Positions 21,791 to 33,446 of a DNA stretch of 64,000 nucleotides are shown one piece after another. Made by a program: the position numbers and the translations under genes. A model generated the notes under the pieces. The model saw nothing but the letters and a program-made list of their open reading frames with translations, did not search any database and had not been told where the DNA came from. Source of the DNA: Armigeres subalbatus (lineage: Eukaryota; Arthropoda; Insecta; Diptera; Culicidae); the NCBI RefSeq assembly GCF_024139115.2, contig NC_085139.1:137819121-137883120 (forward strand), given 5' to 3'. Position 1 is the stretch's first letter, and each line of letters begins with the position of its first letter.

Positions 21791-22499
21791 ATTTCCATTG
21801 AATCCCAAATGGAAATCCATAAGCAATTGGGGTAAGAAAGGTAAAGAATATACATGACAACTATCAGTATGCAATCTACGAAATACTCCGTTACAACGCA
21901 ACGCAACGCAAATTACCATTTCGGCCGTATTTTGATTTCAGTCAATGTAATTTCCCAAGAATTTCTTATGGACTATGCACTAATTGTTAGATAACTGCAA
22001 CGTGTTCACGTTTCAGTTAGCGAATGTCTTTCTAGACATCAAACGGTTGTCAGTTGACGTCAGACGCAATAGAAGTGCACCAGATTATGCAGCGTAATGC
22101 AGCTATCATCGATAATGACATCGTTTTGAAGCTCGGCGATACGATTACTGCAAAAATGTTGCAATTATCGAATTGCAATTAAAAAGCATTGCAGGTATCG
22201 AACGTCTACTGTACAAAGAATTGCTCGTAGAATCCTAATTCAATAAATTCCGGGCCATTTTCCGTTCAAATCCAAAGATTTTCCTACTGAGATCTACATT
22301 TTGAACAATTATCCGCGGATTCTAAAGAACTTTATATTGAAATACCGGAGAACTTTTCGTGAAAATTACATAGAATTTCCCTTGAAAACTCCTTAGAGTC
22401 TCCCGCGGATATTCTGAAGATCTTTTTGTTTTACCGTTGGCCATGCTAAACTATCCGTCCTAATTATTTTAGACTGAGCAAGCCAAAGTTAAAACACTC
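21791..22499. other. No feature recognised
   Basis: About 700 bp without a credible ORF, terminal repeats or tRNA motif. The stretch from 22230 to 22440 begins to show the GAATTTCC-type degeneracy of the next block. Confidence 0.35.
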
Positions 22500-22940
22500 A
22501 TTCTACCAGTTGCATTCTTCTACAATTATGAAGAATTTTCTAAATTAAAAAAAATACTCAACAGGAACGGATTTCCTGCTGAATTTTCAAACAATTTTGG
22601 GAATTCCAGAGAGCTTCTGTTGGCAATTCCAAAGAATTTTTGGAAAATCCGAAGAATTTCCTTGGAAAATCCAAGCATTATTTCCAAACGAATATTTTGG
22701 AAAAACTTATAGAATTTTCTGGAGAAGTTCATCAGATTTTTTATTCGAATTTCGAAAAACTAATCCGTTAATGTCTTGGAAACAACCCGGAAAAAGGCAA
22801 AAAAAAATTCTTGAACAAACGTAATAAAAAATCGCCACGCCGATTCACGCCGCCGGCTAAAATTACTTTCGGCGTGACGCCGCCACCGCCAACCAAAATT
22901 CTGACAAACGCCGCCGCCGCTAAATATCGGAGCGGCGCAC
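22500..22940. repeat. Degenerate GGAATTCC-type repeats, then GCCGCC-rich block
   Basis: 22500-22800 consists of loose repeats of (A)GAATTTTNGGAAAATCC. 22840-22930 is rich in GCCGCCGCC / CGGCGTGACGCCG and ends against the truncated RTE LINE at 22945. Confidence 0.6.
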
Positions 22941-22944
22941 ACCT

Positions 22945-23545
22945 CTACCCGTAATAAGCCCTATTTGCAGCTGCAATACGCCTTTTCACCTCGCGGGTAA
23001 CATCATTATCGCACGTCACTAATGTTCCAAGATACACAAATTCTTCTACCACTTCAAATTTTTCACCATCCAGCACCATTTCGCTAGCACTACTACTAAT
23101 GAACCCACGTTGATTGCCAGCGACTATGTACTTCGTTTTGCTGGTATTGATCGTGAGTCCAATCTTCGCTGTCTCCCTCTTAAAATGCACAAAAGCCTCT
23201 TCCACGGCACCGATAATATCAATATCATCCGCAAATCCCAGGAGCATATGCGATTTTGTGATAATGGTACCGCTTCTTTGCACACCAGCTCTCCTAATCG
23301 CTCCCTCGAGCGCTATATTTAACAGTAGATTCGAGAGTGCATCACCCTGCTTTAATCCATCTAAGGTAACAAATGACGTCGATATTTCATCCGCAACCCT
23401 TACACTTGATTTCGATCCGTCCAACGTTATACGAATCAGCCGTATCAGTTTCGCCGGAAAACTATATTCAAGTATAATTTGCCATAATTCATTCCGTTTC
23501 ACTGAATCGTACGCCGCCTTTAAATCAATAAACAGGTGATGTGTC
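22945..23545 (-). pseudogene. RTE/JAM1-like LINE: RT C-terminal half (left part of split copy)
   Basis: The minus frame reads HLFIDLKAAYDSV (RT motif A with the catalytic Asp), DGLKQGDALS (motif B), LLGFADDIDII (catalytic DD box), TSKTKYIVAG, and EEFVYLGTLVTCDND..E..RRI. These are the motifs of RTE-clade LINE RT, which primes on nicked target DNA. It is truncated at 22945 shortly after the thumb motif (NRAYYG). At 23545 it is interrupted by the 3.75-kb element 23546-27294; motif A continues directly from the RT N-terminal part at 27295. Compare the copy at 45190-48438, which lacks about 18 residues present here just before FADDID. Confidence 0.92.
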
Positions 23546-26500
23546 CATGGGCGTAGCCAAGGGGGGGCAGGGGGGGGGGCGTCGCCCCTCCTAAATTGTG
23601 GAAAGATTGAACAGGTACTGAAATGAATTCCCTTAAACATGTGCACTTTACGATCCAATCATATACAGAAATAGGTGGTTGAAATTCAAAAAATTCCCGA
23701 AACTTATTAGGGCATCCAGGACCCATAATATATGAAAGTTCAAAACAACTCGAAACATTTCGGGCTCAAAAATTCTCCTTGAAATCCTTCTAGAAACTCC
23801 CCTGGGAGCTCCCCTGGAATTCCTCCGGAAAGTTATTAACAAATTCCTCTGAAAATCGTTCGAAAATCCTTCTCATGTAATTGTAATTCCTCCTTATCTA
23901 GAAACCCCCCACTAATTTTGAGAAATTCTCGAGGAAATTCCTTGAAGATATCTTTTCTTCTCTCCAAGATTTACTTCTAGATATTTCTTTGGCTATTCTC
24001 TCTTCAGGAAGAATCTGGCATTTCCTTCAGGCACGCATTCGAGAGTTCCGTCAAGAATACATGTTACATTTCGCACCTCATTGCATAATACTCACCCCTA
24101 GCTATAAATCAACCAATTTAGATGTGTAAGGAATAACAACAAAACCTCTTGTTTAGCGAGTGTGGAGGTTCTGTTGGCAAGGAGGCAATCGGCTTCAGAC
24201 AAATCACCGAAATTGTGAGTTATACATTATTTATAATTATGTAAATAACTATCAATAAATATATTATTTCAGCTTTTTAGCTAATGAATTAAAAATATGT
24301 AATTTATTTGCTGTAAGCATCGGTTCGAAGCCACCAGCCAATAGCTCCCGCAACAATACATACGGAATTTCTTCCCAAAATTCTACCAGAAGTTTCTTCA
24401 AAAATTTCTGACGAAAATCCTCCGATAATTTCACTTGTAAATCTATAAGAAATTCCTTCGGAAATTCTTCTAGGAACTTCTCCGGGCATTCCTCTCGGAA
24501 CTCTTCCTTTAATTCCTACGGGATTACTTCCAGGAAATTTTCCGGAAATACCTCCAAACATTCAATAGCAAAATCATCTAGCATTCCAATCTGGAATTCT
24601 TTTGGCAATTACTTCAGAATATCCTTCAAGAAATCCTCTAGAAATATCTTCATGAATTTCTCCTGGAATTCGTCCAAGTATTTCCCCAGAAATTCTTACA
24701 GGTATTTTTTCGGGAATTTCTTCAGGTACTTCTCAAGGAATTCCTTCAGGAATTTCTCCGGGAGATTTTCCGCGGAAGTGTACTAGAATTCCTTCCGGAC
24801 TTCACTTGGAATTTACTCGGATATCTGCCAAGAGTTCTTCCAGAAATTTCTTTGGAACAATCCGCAGAGATTTTCTTCAGAAATTAATCTGGGAATATTT
24901 TCAGGATTTCATCTGGGAATTTCTGCGTTAATTCCTCCTGGTATTTTTCTGGGAATTCCTTCAGATATTTTTTCGGAAATTCCTTTAGGAACTTCTCTAA
25001 GAACTATTTCAGGACTTCCATGTGGGAATTCCTCCGGACGTGCTTATGGGAGGAGTTTTTTCCAAGAAATTCTTCGGTAATACCTCCAGGAACTTTACAG
25101 GGAATTCCTGGACGATATTTGGCAGGAATTTCACGGGGGATTTTGGGATTTTGGAAGTTCCTTCAGAAATATTTTTTCTCTTCCTCTAGGGTATTCCACC
25201 GGATGTTCCTCTGAAGTTCCACCAGTAGTTCCTTCGGGAATTCAATCAGGCTTTCTTCCAGGAATTCATTTAGCTTTTCTTTAGGCATTTATCTACAAAT
25301 TCCTCCAGAAGTGCCTCGGAGAATTTCTCTGGGAGTTCTTACGGGAATTCCTCCGGGAGGTTCTTTCAAGAATTCTTCCAGGAGTTCCTCCTGGAATTCT
25401 TACGGAAGTTCCTTTGGGAGTTCATCCTAAAATTCTTACGAGAGTTCCTCCAGGATTTCCTACGGAAATTCTTCCTGTAGTTCTTCAATAAATTCCTCCA
25501 AAAGTTCCACCGGCAGTTCCTCCGAGAATTCCTCTGATAATTTCTCCGGAGATTCCTATAGAAAATCTCCCGGGAGTTCCTCCGGAAATTACTCTGGGAG
25601 TTCCTCCGGGAGTTCCTTTTCAGAGAAACACCCGGAGAAACTGCAGGTGAAACTCCCGGAGGAATTCCCGAAGGAACTGCCGGAGGAGCTAAGATCTCCC
25701 GTAAGAACTCCCGGAGGAATTTCAAGAGGAACTCCTAGAAGAATTCCTAGAGGACCTCCCGGATGAGCTCCCAGAGAAACTATCGGAAGATTTTCGGGAG
25801 GAATTTCCAGCTTAATTTCTGAAGAAAGCCTAAATGATTTCCAGAAAAAAGCCTGAATAATTTCCTGGAATAGCTTCTGGTGGAACTCCCGGAGGAATTT
25901 CCGGAGAAACTCCCGGATGAATTGCTGGTGGAATTCCCGGAGGAACTCTCGAAGAAATTTTCTGGAAGAATTTCTGAAGAAACTCCCGGGAGAATTTCCA
26001 AAGGAACCCCGGGGAAACTACAAGAAGCATGCTCGGAAACAAGAGAATTCATCTTATAAACAAATCTCGTCTAGCTGAAACCTTTGTTGGGGTTTGTAGC
26101 TGGACCATCATCATCATCAGAGGACCTCCCGGAGAATTCCCCGAGGAGCTCGCTGAGAAATTCTCGGAGGAGCTTCTGGTGGAAAATCTATATAAATTCC
26201 TGAAGAAGCCTAAATAAATTCCAATTCTGCCGAAATTCCCGGAAGAATTTTCAGAGGAACTGCCGATAGAACTACCGGAATAATTCTCGAAGGAAATCCT
26301 AGAAAAATTCTTGGTGGAAATGCCGGTGGAACTCCTGGAAGAATTCCAGGAGGAATTTTCGGAGAAACTCCTGGAGGATCTCCCAGTGGAAATCTTGAAG
26401 TTTCCACCGGAATTCTTTCAGGATTTCATTGCGAATTAATCTAGGAATTCCTCCGAAAATTCCATTGTTGATTTCATTTTCGGTATAATTTCTATATAAA

Positions 26501-27294
26501 TTTCCAGTGGAATTCCTGGAGAAATTCTTTGAAATTTTCACAAGAAATTATTCGAAACAATTCACGGAAAATTTTATGGAATTTACACAAGAAATTCCAA
26601 GATTTTTCGTGTTTGTTTACTGGCAATTCTGCGAAATTTCCACGGAATATTCTTATTCTCGAAAATTATGGGAAACAGCACGAAATTATTTGAATTATTG
26701 CAGGGAATTCTGCAGAACTTATAAAGAAGTTCGTGAAGATTTTCTTGGAGTAAATAATGGTGGAATTTTCGGATCAATTCCCGGCAAAATTAATGGTGGA
26801 ATTCCTGAAGACACTGCCGAAGAAGTTGCTGGAGGCATTCCTAAAGAATCCCTGATAGAATTTCGGATAGAATGCCAGGAGCAATTGTCGAAGGAATTCC
26901 TGGAGAAAGCTTGCATATTGATTTTTCTGCCTATTTTATAATAAATATTATTTCAGAGAGGATTTGTTTATAAATTCAGATGTATGGTTCCAGTTTTCTT
27001 AAACTTATGGAAGAATGCAGGATTTTTATAATAATTGTTATAGCCGATTTAATATTCTTTCTGAATACCAAGTTCGTTAATATTTTTCTCACTTTATTTA
27101 AAATTATCTGATGAGCAATAAATCACGCATTTTTAAATCCATTATTGTTTTAATCATTATTGTTTCGATTTGGTTTGGATTTGGTTTCCTGTGTTAATAT
27201 TCATGTGTTTTTATAAAACTACTATAAAACTACGATTTGGAAGACCAAAAAAGTTTCCCCCCCCCCCCTTCTCGAAATCCTGGCTACGCCCATG
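23546..27294 (+). mobile_element. 3.75-kb non-autonomous hAT-like element filled with degenerate repeats
   Basis: The ends are inverted: CATGGGCGTAGCCAAG on the left (23546) and CTGGCTACGCCCATG on the right (ending 27294). They are flanked by an exact 8-bp direct repeat GATGTGTC (23538-23545 and 27295-27302). Removing the element and one 8-mer restores the RT frame of the host LINE (..YNLQTH plus HLFIDLKA..). An 8-bp duplication and short GGGCGTAGCCA ends are typical of hAT-superfamily elements. Next to the ends are a G-run (23561-23580) and a C-run (27256-27268). There is no transposase; the body is 23640-26940 repeat. It would depend on a hAT transposase in trans. Confidence 0.88.
24370..26940. 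repeat. Degenerate 12-15 bp TTCCTCCGG/GGAATTCC repeat tract
   Basis: About 2.6 kb of loosely repeated phrases such as GGAATTCCTCCGGGAGTTCC. Up to about 25620 the pyrimidine-rich phrase (TTCCTCCGGGAG) is on the plus strand; after it the complement (GGAGGAACTCCCGG) is. The tract is therefore a large imperfect palindrome centred near 25620. Arg/Ser-rich or Pro-rich frames such as 25725-25366 minus are composition artefacts. It is the cargo of the element 23546-27294. Confidence 0.85.
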
Positions 27295-28030
27295 GATGTG
27301 TCTGCAAGTTGTACTCCCGGAATTTATCAAGGATTTGTCTCAAGGTAAACATTTGATCCGTCGTTGATCGGCCCTCACGAAAACCTGCTTGGTATTCGCC
27401 GACGAAGGACTCTTCAAGCGGTCTCAATCTGTTGAACAGAATACGGGACATAATTTTGTACGCCGAATTAAGGAGGGTTATTCCTCGGTAATTGGCGCAC
27501 TCCAGTCTGTGCCCTTTCTTAAAGAGAGGGCAAATGAGGCCGTCCAACCAGCTAGCAGGCATTTGCTCGTCTTCCCATATTTTCGACATAATATGGTGCA
27601 GAACTTCATAAAGCTGCTCACTGCCGTGTTTGAGAAGTTCAGCCGGGAGCTGGTTCTTCGCCGCAGCCTTATTGTTTTTCAGCTCTTTAACAGCTTTTTT
27701 AACCTCATCTAGTGTAGGTGACTCCACAGCATGTCCATCGTCGCTAATATTTATTCTGTTCACCGATGCACCGTCACTTCCTCCATTCAACAAAGTCTCG
27801 AAGTGTTGATTCCACCTGGCAGCATCGTTCGTTGTGATCTTTCGTTCGATACAGTTGACAACCGTGATCGAATTGTAGTGACAACGATGTAGTGATCAGA
27901 GTCAATGTTCGGACCTCTGAATGTCCGCACATCGATAACATCCGAGAAATGGCGCCCATACACCAGAACATGGTATATCTGGTTGCAAGTTTTACCATTT
28001 GGGTGTCTCCAGGTGTGCTTTCGGATCTCA
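27295..28030 (-). pseudogene. RTE/JAM1-like LINE: endonuclease end and RT N-terminal half (right part of split copy)
   Basis: Minus frame 27793-27303 reads TLDEVKKAVKELKNNKAA, PAELLKHG, WEDEQMPASWLDGLICPLFKKGH, ANYRGITLLNSAYKIMSRIL and YQAGFREGRSTTDQMF: the N-terminal RT motifs of the RTE clade. Frames around 28030-27850 keep the end of the APE endonuclease (an NQI.HVLVYGRHFSDV block and the SDHYIVV box). Between endonuclease and RT about 200 residues are missing, so the copy is internally deleted as well as frameshifted. It joins the 22945-23545 part after removal of the hAT-like insert. Upstream of 28030 similarity is not clear to me. Confidence 0.88.
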
Positions 28031-28394
28031 AAAAGTAGTGGACGTCATATTTGTATCGCCCCTATTCCTGCACGTGATGGATTTCTGCGAGGATTATACC
28101 AGAATTGTGGATGCGATAGCAATCGATCAACGTTTCAGCACACTCCACTTTTTACTCGTCCGATGCCGGTCAAAACGTCTGTGTTGAAGATGACAGTTAA
28201 AGCAGCATTCGAGAGCTCGTCGTTTTTGCCGTCGAAGGGTGTATGCTACAGTGGATCACACTATATCACCAATTGATCGGATTTTGAGAAGCTAATGCTA
28301 ATTAAGCGGTTTTACATTGTGAATTCGAAGAAGTTGTACAGCAACTGTCTTCGTCGTGACAACTGCAGTAAGTAATGCAACACGCGTCGGAGTC

Positions 28395-29272
28395 GACGCC
28401 TCGGCTTAAAATTCGGCGACTACAATACTAGCCCAAGACTACGCGCAGCAGCTGGAAGTGACACTGCCAACGAAAGAGCAGCCAGTCGGAGTTTCTCTTG
28501 AAGATCGCTGGAAGGATATTCGATCCGTCATTGGAAGCACCGCAACCGCTGCAATAGGCACGGTGCCTGTGGATCAAAGTTAGTGGAAGAGAAGAATGCA
28601 GCATGGGCGAGATTGCTGCAACACCGCACGAGAGCGAGCAAGGCACGATACTAACGGGTGCGGAACGGACAAAACTTGATTATTCGGAGGAAAAAGCGCC
28701 AGCAGGAAGATCGAACCGTGAAGAGACAAAGCAATTGTAAAGCGCTAATAACGCACGAATGTTCTTTGAGAAATTAAACCGTTCACGTAAGGGCCACGTT
28801 CCACAGCCCCATATGTATAAGGGTATAAATAGGAACCTTCTTAAGAACAAACGAGCGGTGATCCAAAGGTGGCGACAGCACTAAGAAGAGCATTTGATTG
28901 ACGATGTGGCAGACAACGGTGGCGGTATGGTGATGAAACTGAGAGCATGCGCGTAGGACATACGTCTTCCGGCTCCGGATCTCCAGGAATCCAGAAGAGG
29001 ATCGGCTGTCCGAAAAACAATAAAGGCCCTGGGGTTGATAAACTATCAGGAGAGCTGTTTAAACACGGTGGTGAGGCACTGTCTAGAGCACTGAGTAATT
29101 ACCAAGGTTTTGGGAGAATAAGGTTCTGCCGCAGGAGTGGATTCCATCTAAAAAAAGGGAGATAAGCTAGATTGTAGCAGCTACCGCGCAATCACATTGC
29201 TGAACACCGCCTACAAGGTACTCTTCCAAATTTTATTCCGCCGTCTAACACCAACTGCAAGAGAGTTCGGTT
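28395..29272 (+). pseudogene. RTE/JAM1-like LINE relic, linker and RT N-terminal region
   Basis: This segment is a diverged copy of 46320-47250 in the full-length RTE, recognisable as nucleotide blocks: GACTACGCGCAGCAGCTGGAAGTG, GAAGAATGCAGCATGGGCGAGATTGC, TTCACGTAAGGGCCACGT and GAGCTGTTTAAACACGGTGGTGA (each shared apart from isolated changes). It has a deletion of about 40 bp near 28580 and several stops and shifts, so no protein is possible. It ends abruptly at about 29272 in the YQAG region. It is in the opposite orientation to the split copy at 22945-28030, so it is a separate insertion. Confidence 0.9.
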
Positions 29273-30118
29273 TCTGCAACAATCGGTTCACTTGCCACGG
29301 AATATGCCATTCCCATGGGATTCTAGCAGATTCAAGTTTAAACGTACGATCTCCCATTGATCTTTGGCAATGAGTGAATAATTTCAGCGATTTTCTCCTA
29401 CTAAATGGTAGCTGAGTACAAATACAACGCGGGATCAGTCTCGTTATATCTTCTATTTGGCGTTATGGTGTCATGGATGTAAGGAAAAAGAGTTCATAAT
29501 GTAACAGTAAATGCTTCAAATCAAAATACAGTTTGCAAACGATTCTTTATCGCGGGCGAGTTTTTATCACTTGATAATTTAAAAGTGAGATTGCCGGTGA
29601 GTTTTGATCATAATCGATCTTTCAAAAATTTGATTTTTCCCATCCTTGCATGAGAGAAGGACATTCACTTCTTGTAAATACGGTTTTAGTTGGATCGCAG
29701 CAGTAAAATTGGGGAGCATCCACCCCGTACCGTGCCACCACGTATTAGCTGAATCAGTCGAACGCTTCTGGATGGTAGAAGTGCTGCCTGATGTCTCACG
29801 GTAGACTCAAGAAGAACTGGGCTGGGAAAATTGATCGAAGGTATCCACACGCAACAAAATATTGCAGTCGAAACTACCATTCCAAGGGTTATTTCAAGAA
29901 TATGCACCGACGATATTTAGCAAATAACAAACCCGTTTGATTTTACCATGCGCGCAGTAAAAATCATTTGTGGCCCATGCGGAATGTTGTCACATGAACG
30001 GAAACAATAGTGAATTTCTCTGAAACCATGTTAAAATTTACTGCAATTTCATGGTAGTTTTAAAAACAGAGCGTACAAAAATAGTAGTTTTACCACGGAT
30101 TTTTTTTTTCGGTGTGGG
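29273..30118. other. No gene recognised; mobile-element-like edge near 30100
   Basis: About 850 bp. The only frame over 70 codons (29907-29686 minus) has no recognised domain. 29930-30110 ends in a T-run followed by CGGTGTGGGCTG, reminiscent of a short DNA element end, but no partner is visible. Confidence 0.3.
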
Positions 30119-30373
30119 CTGAAGGTTGTTTGGCCGAAACCCTTCTACCTGAATGTCATATGGCCGAAAGAAACATACGGCCTAATGGGTCTCTTGGTCG
30201 AAAATGCCATTTGACCGGAATGGTTGATTGACAGAAAACGCCATTTGATCGGAAATGTTGTTTTGGCCAAATAGGCCATTTGCCTGAAAATTCCGTTCAG
30301 TGGAAATTGTTGTTTTGCAGAAGGGTCACTTGACCAAACCGGTTATACGACCGAAAATGTTGTTTGTCCAAAC
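30119..30373. repeat. Degenerate GGCCGAAA minisatellite (second block)
   Basis: Phrases GTTTGGCCGAAA, CATTTGACCGGAATGG and TTTTGGCCAAATAGG, the same family as 19141-19960. The block is interrupted by the inverted-repeat element 30385-31097 and resumes at 31109. Confidence 0.75.
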
Positions 30374-30384
30374 AGGTAATTATG

Positions 30385-31097
30385 ATGATATGGAAATGCT
30401 AATATCATCTTCCAAATTCGGACGTACATGTTCATGATAGCATTAGAGGCGAAAGTATAGAATTGATAGTTCCGTTAGGATACGGCAGGCATGAAGAATG
30501 TTTTTTATAGAAGTCGATTTGAAAGCGAGCGGAGGGCAATATTTGTGATGGTCAATGGTGTGATGGGCAATATTTGTGATGGATGGCAGCAGTGCCTTTC
30601 TCTGCTTTGTTCTCTCCGAGGCAGCCAAGTTGGTTGCGACGAGACGGACGCAATGAGAAAACAGAACTGTGCAATAAAAATCCTATTCGACTAAATGCTG
30701 ATGTCATATTAGAAATTTGGAGACAGCACTCGTCGATAGCAAATCCTTCCGCACGCGATGGCATATGAGCAAGTCAAACCACCTTCCTTTTGCCAGTGGA
30801 GATATATCAGCTTCCACACTGATATTCTTCCCTCCCCCTTCATACGGGAGCTTGGCAGAAGGAAGGTCGTGCGATATATGCCATCACAAATATTGCCCTC
30901 CGCTCGCTTTCAAATCGACTTCTATAAAAACATTCTTCATGCCTGCCGTATCCTAACGGAACTATCAATTCTATACTTTCGCCTCTAATGCTATCATGAA
31001 CATGTACGTCCGAATTTGGAAGATGATATTAGCATTTCCATATCATTGTAAATCGTTTAACTTCACGTAGAAGTAACACACACGAAATCATTAATTT
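30385..31097. mobile_element. Inverted-repeat element inserted in the GGCCGAAA minisatellite
   Basis: Arms of about 166 bp: 30385-30551 (ATGATATGGAAATGCTAATA...) are inverted and nearly identical at 30881-31046, around a 330-bp unique centre. The 11-mer AGGTAATTATG lies immediately left (30374-30384) and again at 31098-31108. If that is the target duplication, the element also includes 51 bp beyond the right arm. Joining the flanks gives an unbroken minisatellite phrase. No ORF with recognisable domain; superfamily unknown. Confidence 0.7.
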
Positions 31098-31108
31098 AGG
31101 TAATTATG

Positions 31109-31400
31109 TCCAAAATATCGTTTGGCCGAGAAAAAATGTGGCCGCATAAATCATATGCCGAAAATGTTATTCGACCGGTCATATGGCCTACCATGATATT
31201 TGGCCGACCAGGCCATTGGGCTGAAAACATGTCGTTTAGCCAGAAAAGTTGCTTGACCGAAAATACAATTTTGTCGAAATGATGGTTAGGCTGAACGGCT
31301 CATACGGACGAACAGGTCATATGGCCGAATATGTCATTTGGAATAACTGTAAATGTCGTTTGCTAAACGAGTCATATAGCCAAAAATATTTGGCCGAACA
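31109..31400. repeat. Degenerate GGCCGAAA minisatellite (continuation of second block)
   Basis: CGTTTGGCCGAGAA, ATGGCCGAATATGTCATTTGG, ATATTTGGCCGAACA and similar. Same family as 19141-19960 and 30119-30373. Confidence 0.75.
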
Positions 31401-33148
31401 ATAGTCAATGTGAAAAATGTGTCCGTTTTTCAATTTTTTCTCTATTATACTTTTTTCGCAGTAAGAAGTACTTAATGGAATAATATGGGTCCAAGTTCCT
31501 CCGACAATCGATTCTTTTTCAGCAATATTTCAAAAAAATCAAATTCCTTTATCATGCTTTATTTTTTTTCAGTTGTAAACCAAGGCTTCGTTTGACTAAT
31601 TTTATTGAGCACTTTATACTTTCTACGAAATCCCCATAGTTAACCAGATGATACAAAAGTATGGATAACCAGAGATGTATTTCAATTCTAAAAATTGCTT
31701 ATCTAAACAACTCACACTTGCTTAGACCCAATAAATTGAAATGCCATCCAGATGCTACAAAATCTTGCTTGAGGCAAGAAAACGTTACTTGAGAATTTAA
31801 TCAATATATTTGTATAGGCATCGTGATTGGTTCCGAAAAATTGAGCATTGACGCTCTTGCAATGCAGCCAATTCACTCCCCGTAGCTGTAGGAAGGAAAT
31901 GCGAAAGCATTGAATGTCGAAAACGCGAGCGTCAACTTTCAGGTGAAAAGCGACTCTGCTGCGCCGCGTAACTTTTCAAATCAATCACAAACTTTGACTA
32001 AGATGGAGACAAAGATTAATTGAAATCGTAGGTCGTAGCTCCAACGTTTGTGTATACGTTGCGGGAAAAATAGTGCGCAAGTTGTTGGGAGTGCCGCCTA
32101 GGCAATGATGAAAGAAATGATAACGATTTCTCATTCCCTCGCTGTTTGACAGCACCTTCAGTCACATTATTATAAGAGCCGTCTTTTCTATCGTTGTGCA
32201 ACTTTCCTGAGGCGCCAACATTTATTTTTAAAAATAAGAAATCACTTGTTAGTGAGAATATGCGGTTAGTTGCTTTCTCAAGGTTATAGTGGAAAAACGA
32301 AAAAAACAAATCAACTGTTTCCCGCAAAAGTGACACACTTACCTAAGATATTAAATGTTTTTGTCTTCACATTTTTCATAAAAACAAGTGGTTAAATAGG
32401 GTATCAAAGGATCAAACCTAATAGAACTGAATAGAATCAAATTATTTGAAACCGCAACATAATGACTCTGTTTAACAGGTATTTTTTTCAAAAGTCGTTA
32501 CTTTGTTTATCTTACAGTTTTACAAACCTACAAACGTCTATGAAACATTTCACCCTCTACTAATTTCGTAGGTAACGATTAGTGGCTTCACATTTGTAAT
32601 GCTTAATTCGAAAAAAAATGCAGTTTTACGAAAATGCTCACTATGGAGAGAGGGGAATTGAACAACATGAAAAAAATCCTTGTGTAATTGATATGTCGCC
32701 TAATTAACACAATTCATAAAAAAATCATGCGTAAATTGAAGATAATGATTTATTGCTGATAACAAATCAAATCAAGTTACCTCAAACAAATGAGAAAAAA
32801 AAGCAATTGCCGCGAGGTGAAAGATGATACCACGATTATCTCGATCCTGCTGCTATGTTTCATAATTGTGTGATTACAAGATGAATGGAGGGTGAAATAG
32901 AATTAAAAAAGAGCGGTGGATAATGTTCGGTATAACCGCATAGCTATATGACAATTTATATGGCTTACTAAAAAGACAATCGCATTTTTAACATCAAATT
33001 TGATTTCATATAGCTGTGATCCACCATAAAAATCAGATTGTATATGAAATTTATAATTTAAAAACTTGAATAATACTAACGTTCAGATTTTTATTTTAAT
33101 TATGTCAACTGTTAGCAATGTACTTTTCGGTGGATATTTGACATTTTA
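31401..33148. other. AT-rich non-coding stretch; nothing recognised
   Basis: About 1.75 kb. A 106-codon minus frame (32336-32016) has no recognisable motif. No terminal repeats or RNA genes noticed. Confidence 0.35.
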
Positions 33149-33296
33149 GTCTATATTTTGAATGATAAACAACTATATGTTTTCTTTCTCCAACGTTTCG
33201 ATCCTTATTGGATCTCTTTCAAGGATACGAAATTTTGGTTGGATCGAAACGTTAAAGAAAGAAAACATAAAGTTGTTTTTTATTCAAAATATAGAC
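33149..33296. mobile_element. Foldback MITE, 148 bp
   Basis: Arms 33149-33205 and 33240-33296 are complementary over about 56 bp with few mismatches (GTCTATATTTTGAAT...AACGTTTCGATCC). The arms contain the ACGTTTCGATCC phrase common at the ends of insect foldback elements. The loop is about 34 bp. Confidence 0.8.
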
Positions 33297-33364
33297 AGAA
33301 ACGCCAAATAATCTCCGAAAAGTTAAGATTTTTACTGTATTTTGGGCTATCCTTCTTAACTACA

Positions 33365-33446
33365 AAGCGGTCGATAGCGCAAGACTAGAAGTTGCATTTC
33401 CAACGAAAGAGCTACACAGTTTCTCTTAAAGATAGCTGAAAAAATG
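33365..33446 (+). pseudogene. Short RTE/JAM1-like LINE fragment
   Basis: GCGCAAGACTAGAAGTTGCATTTCCAACGAAAGAGC...TTTCTCTTAAAGATAGCTG aligns by eye with 46380-46446 of the full-length RTE (CTGGAAGTGGCACTCCCAACGGAAGAGC, TCTCTTGAAGATGGCTGG). It is too short to carry a domain. Confidence 0.6.

Noticed and set aside
25366..26052. Arg/Ser/Asn-rich and Pro-rich minus-strand proteins of 70-119 residues
   Set aside because: They arise from the TTCCTCCGG/GGAATTCC tract; composition repeats in every frame and no domain is present.
28395..29272. A coding RTE ORF
   Set aside because: Clear nucleotide similarity to 46320-47250 but with a roughly 40-bp deletion, stops and shifts.
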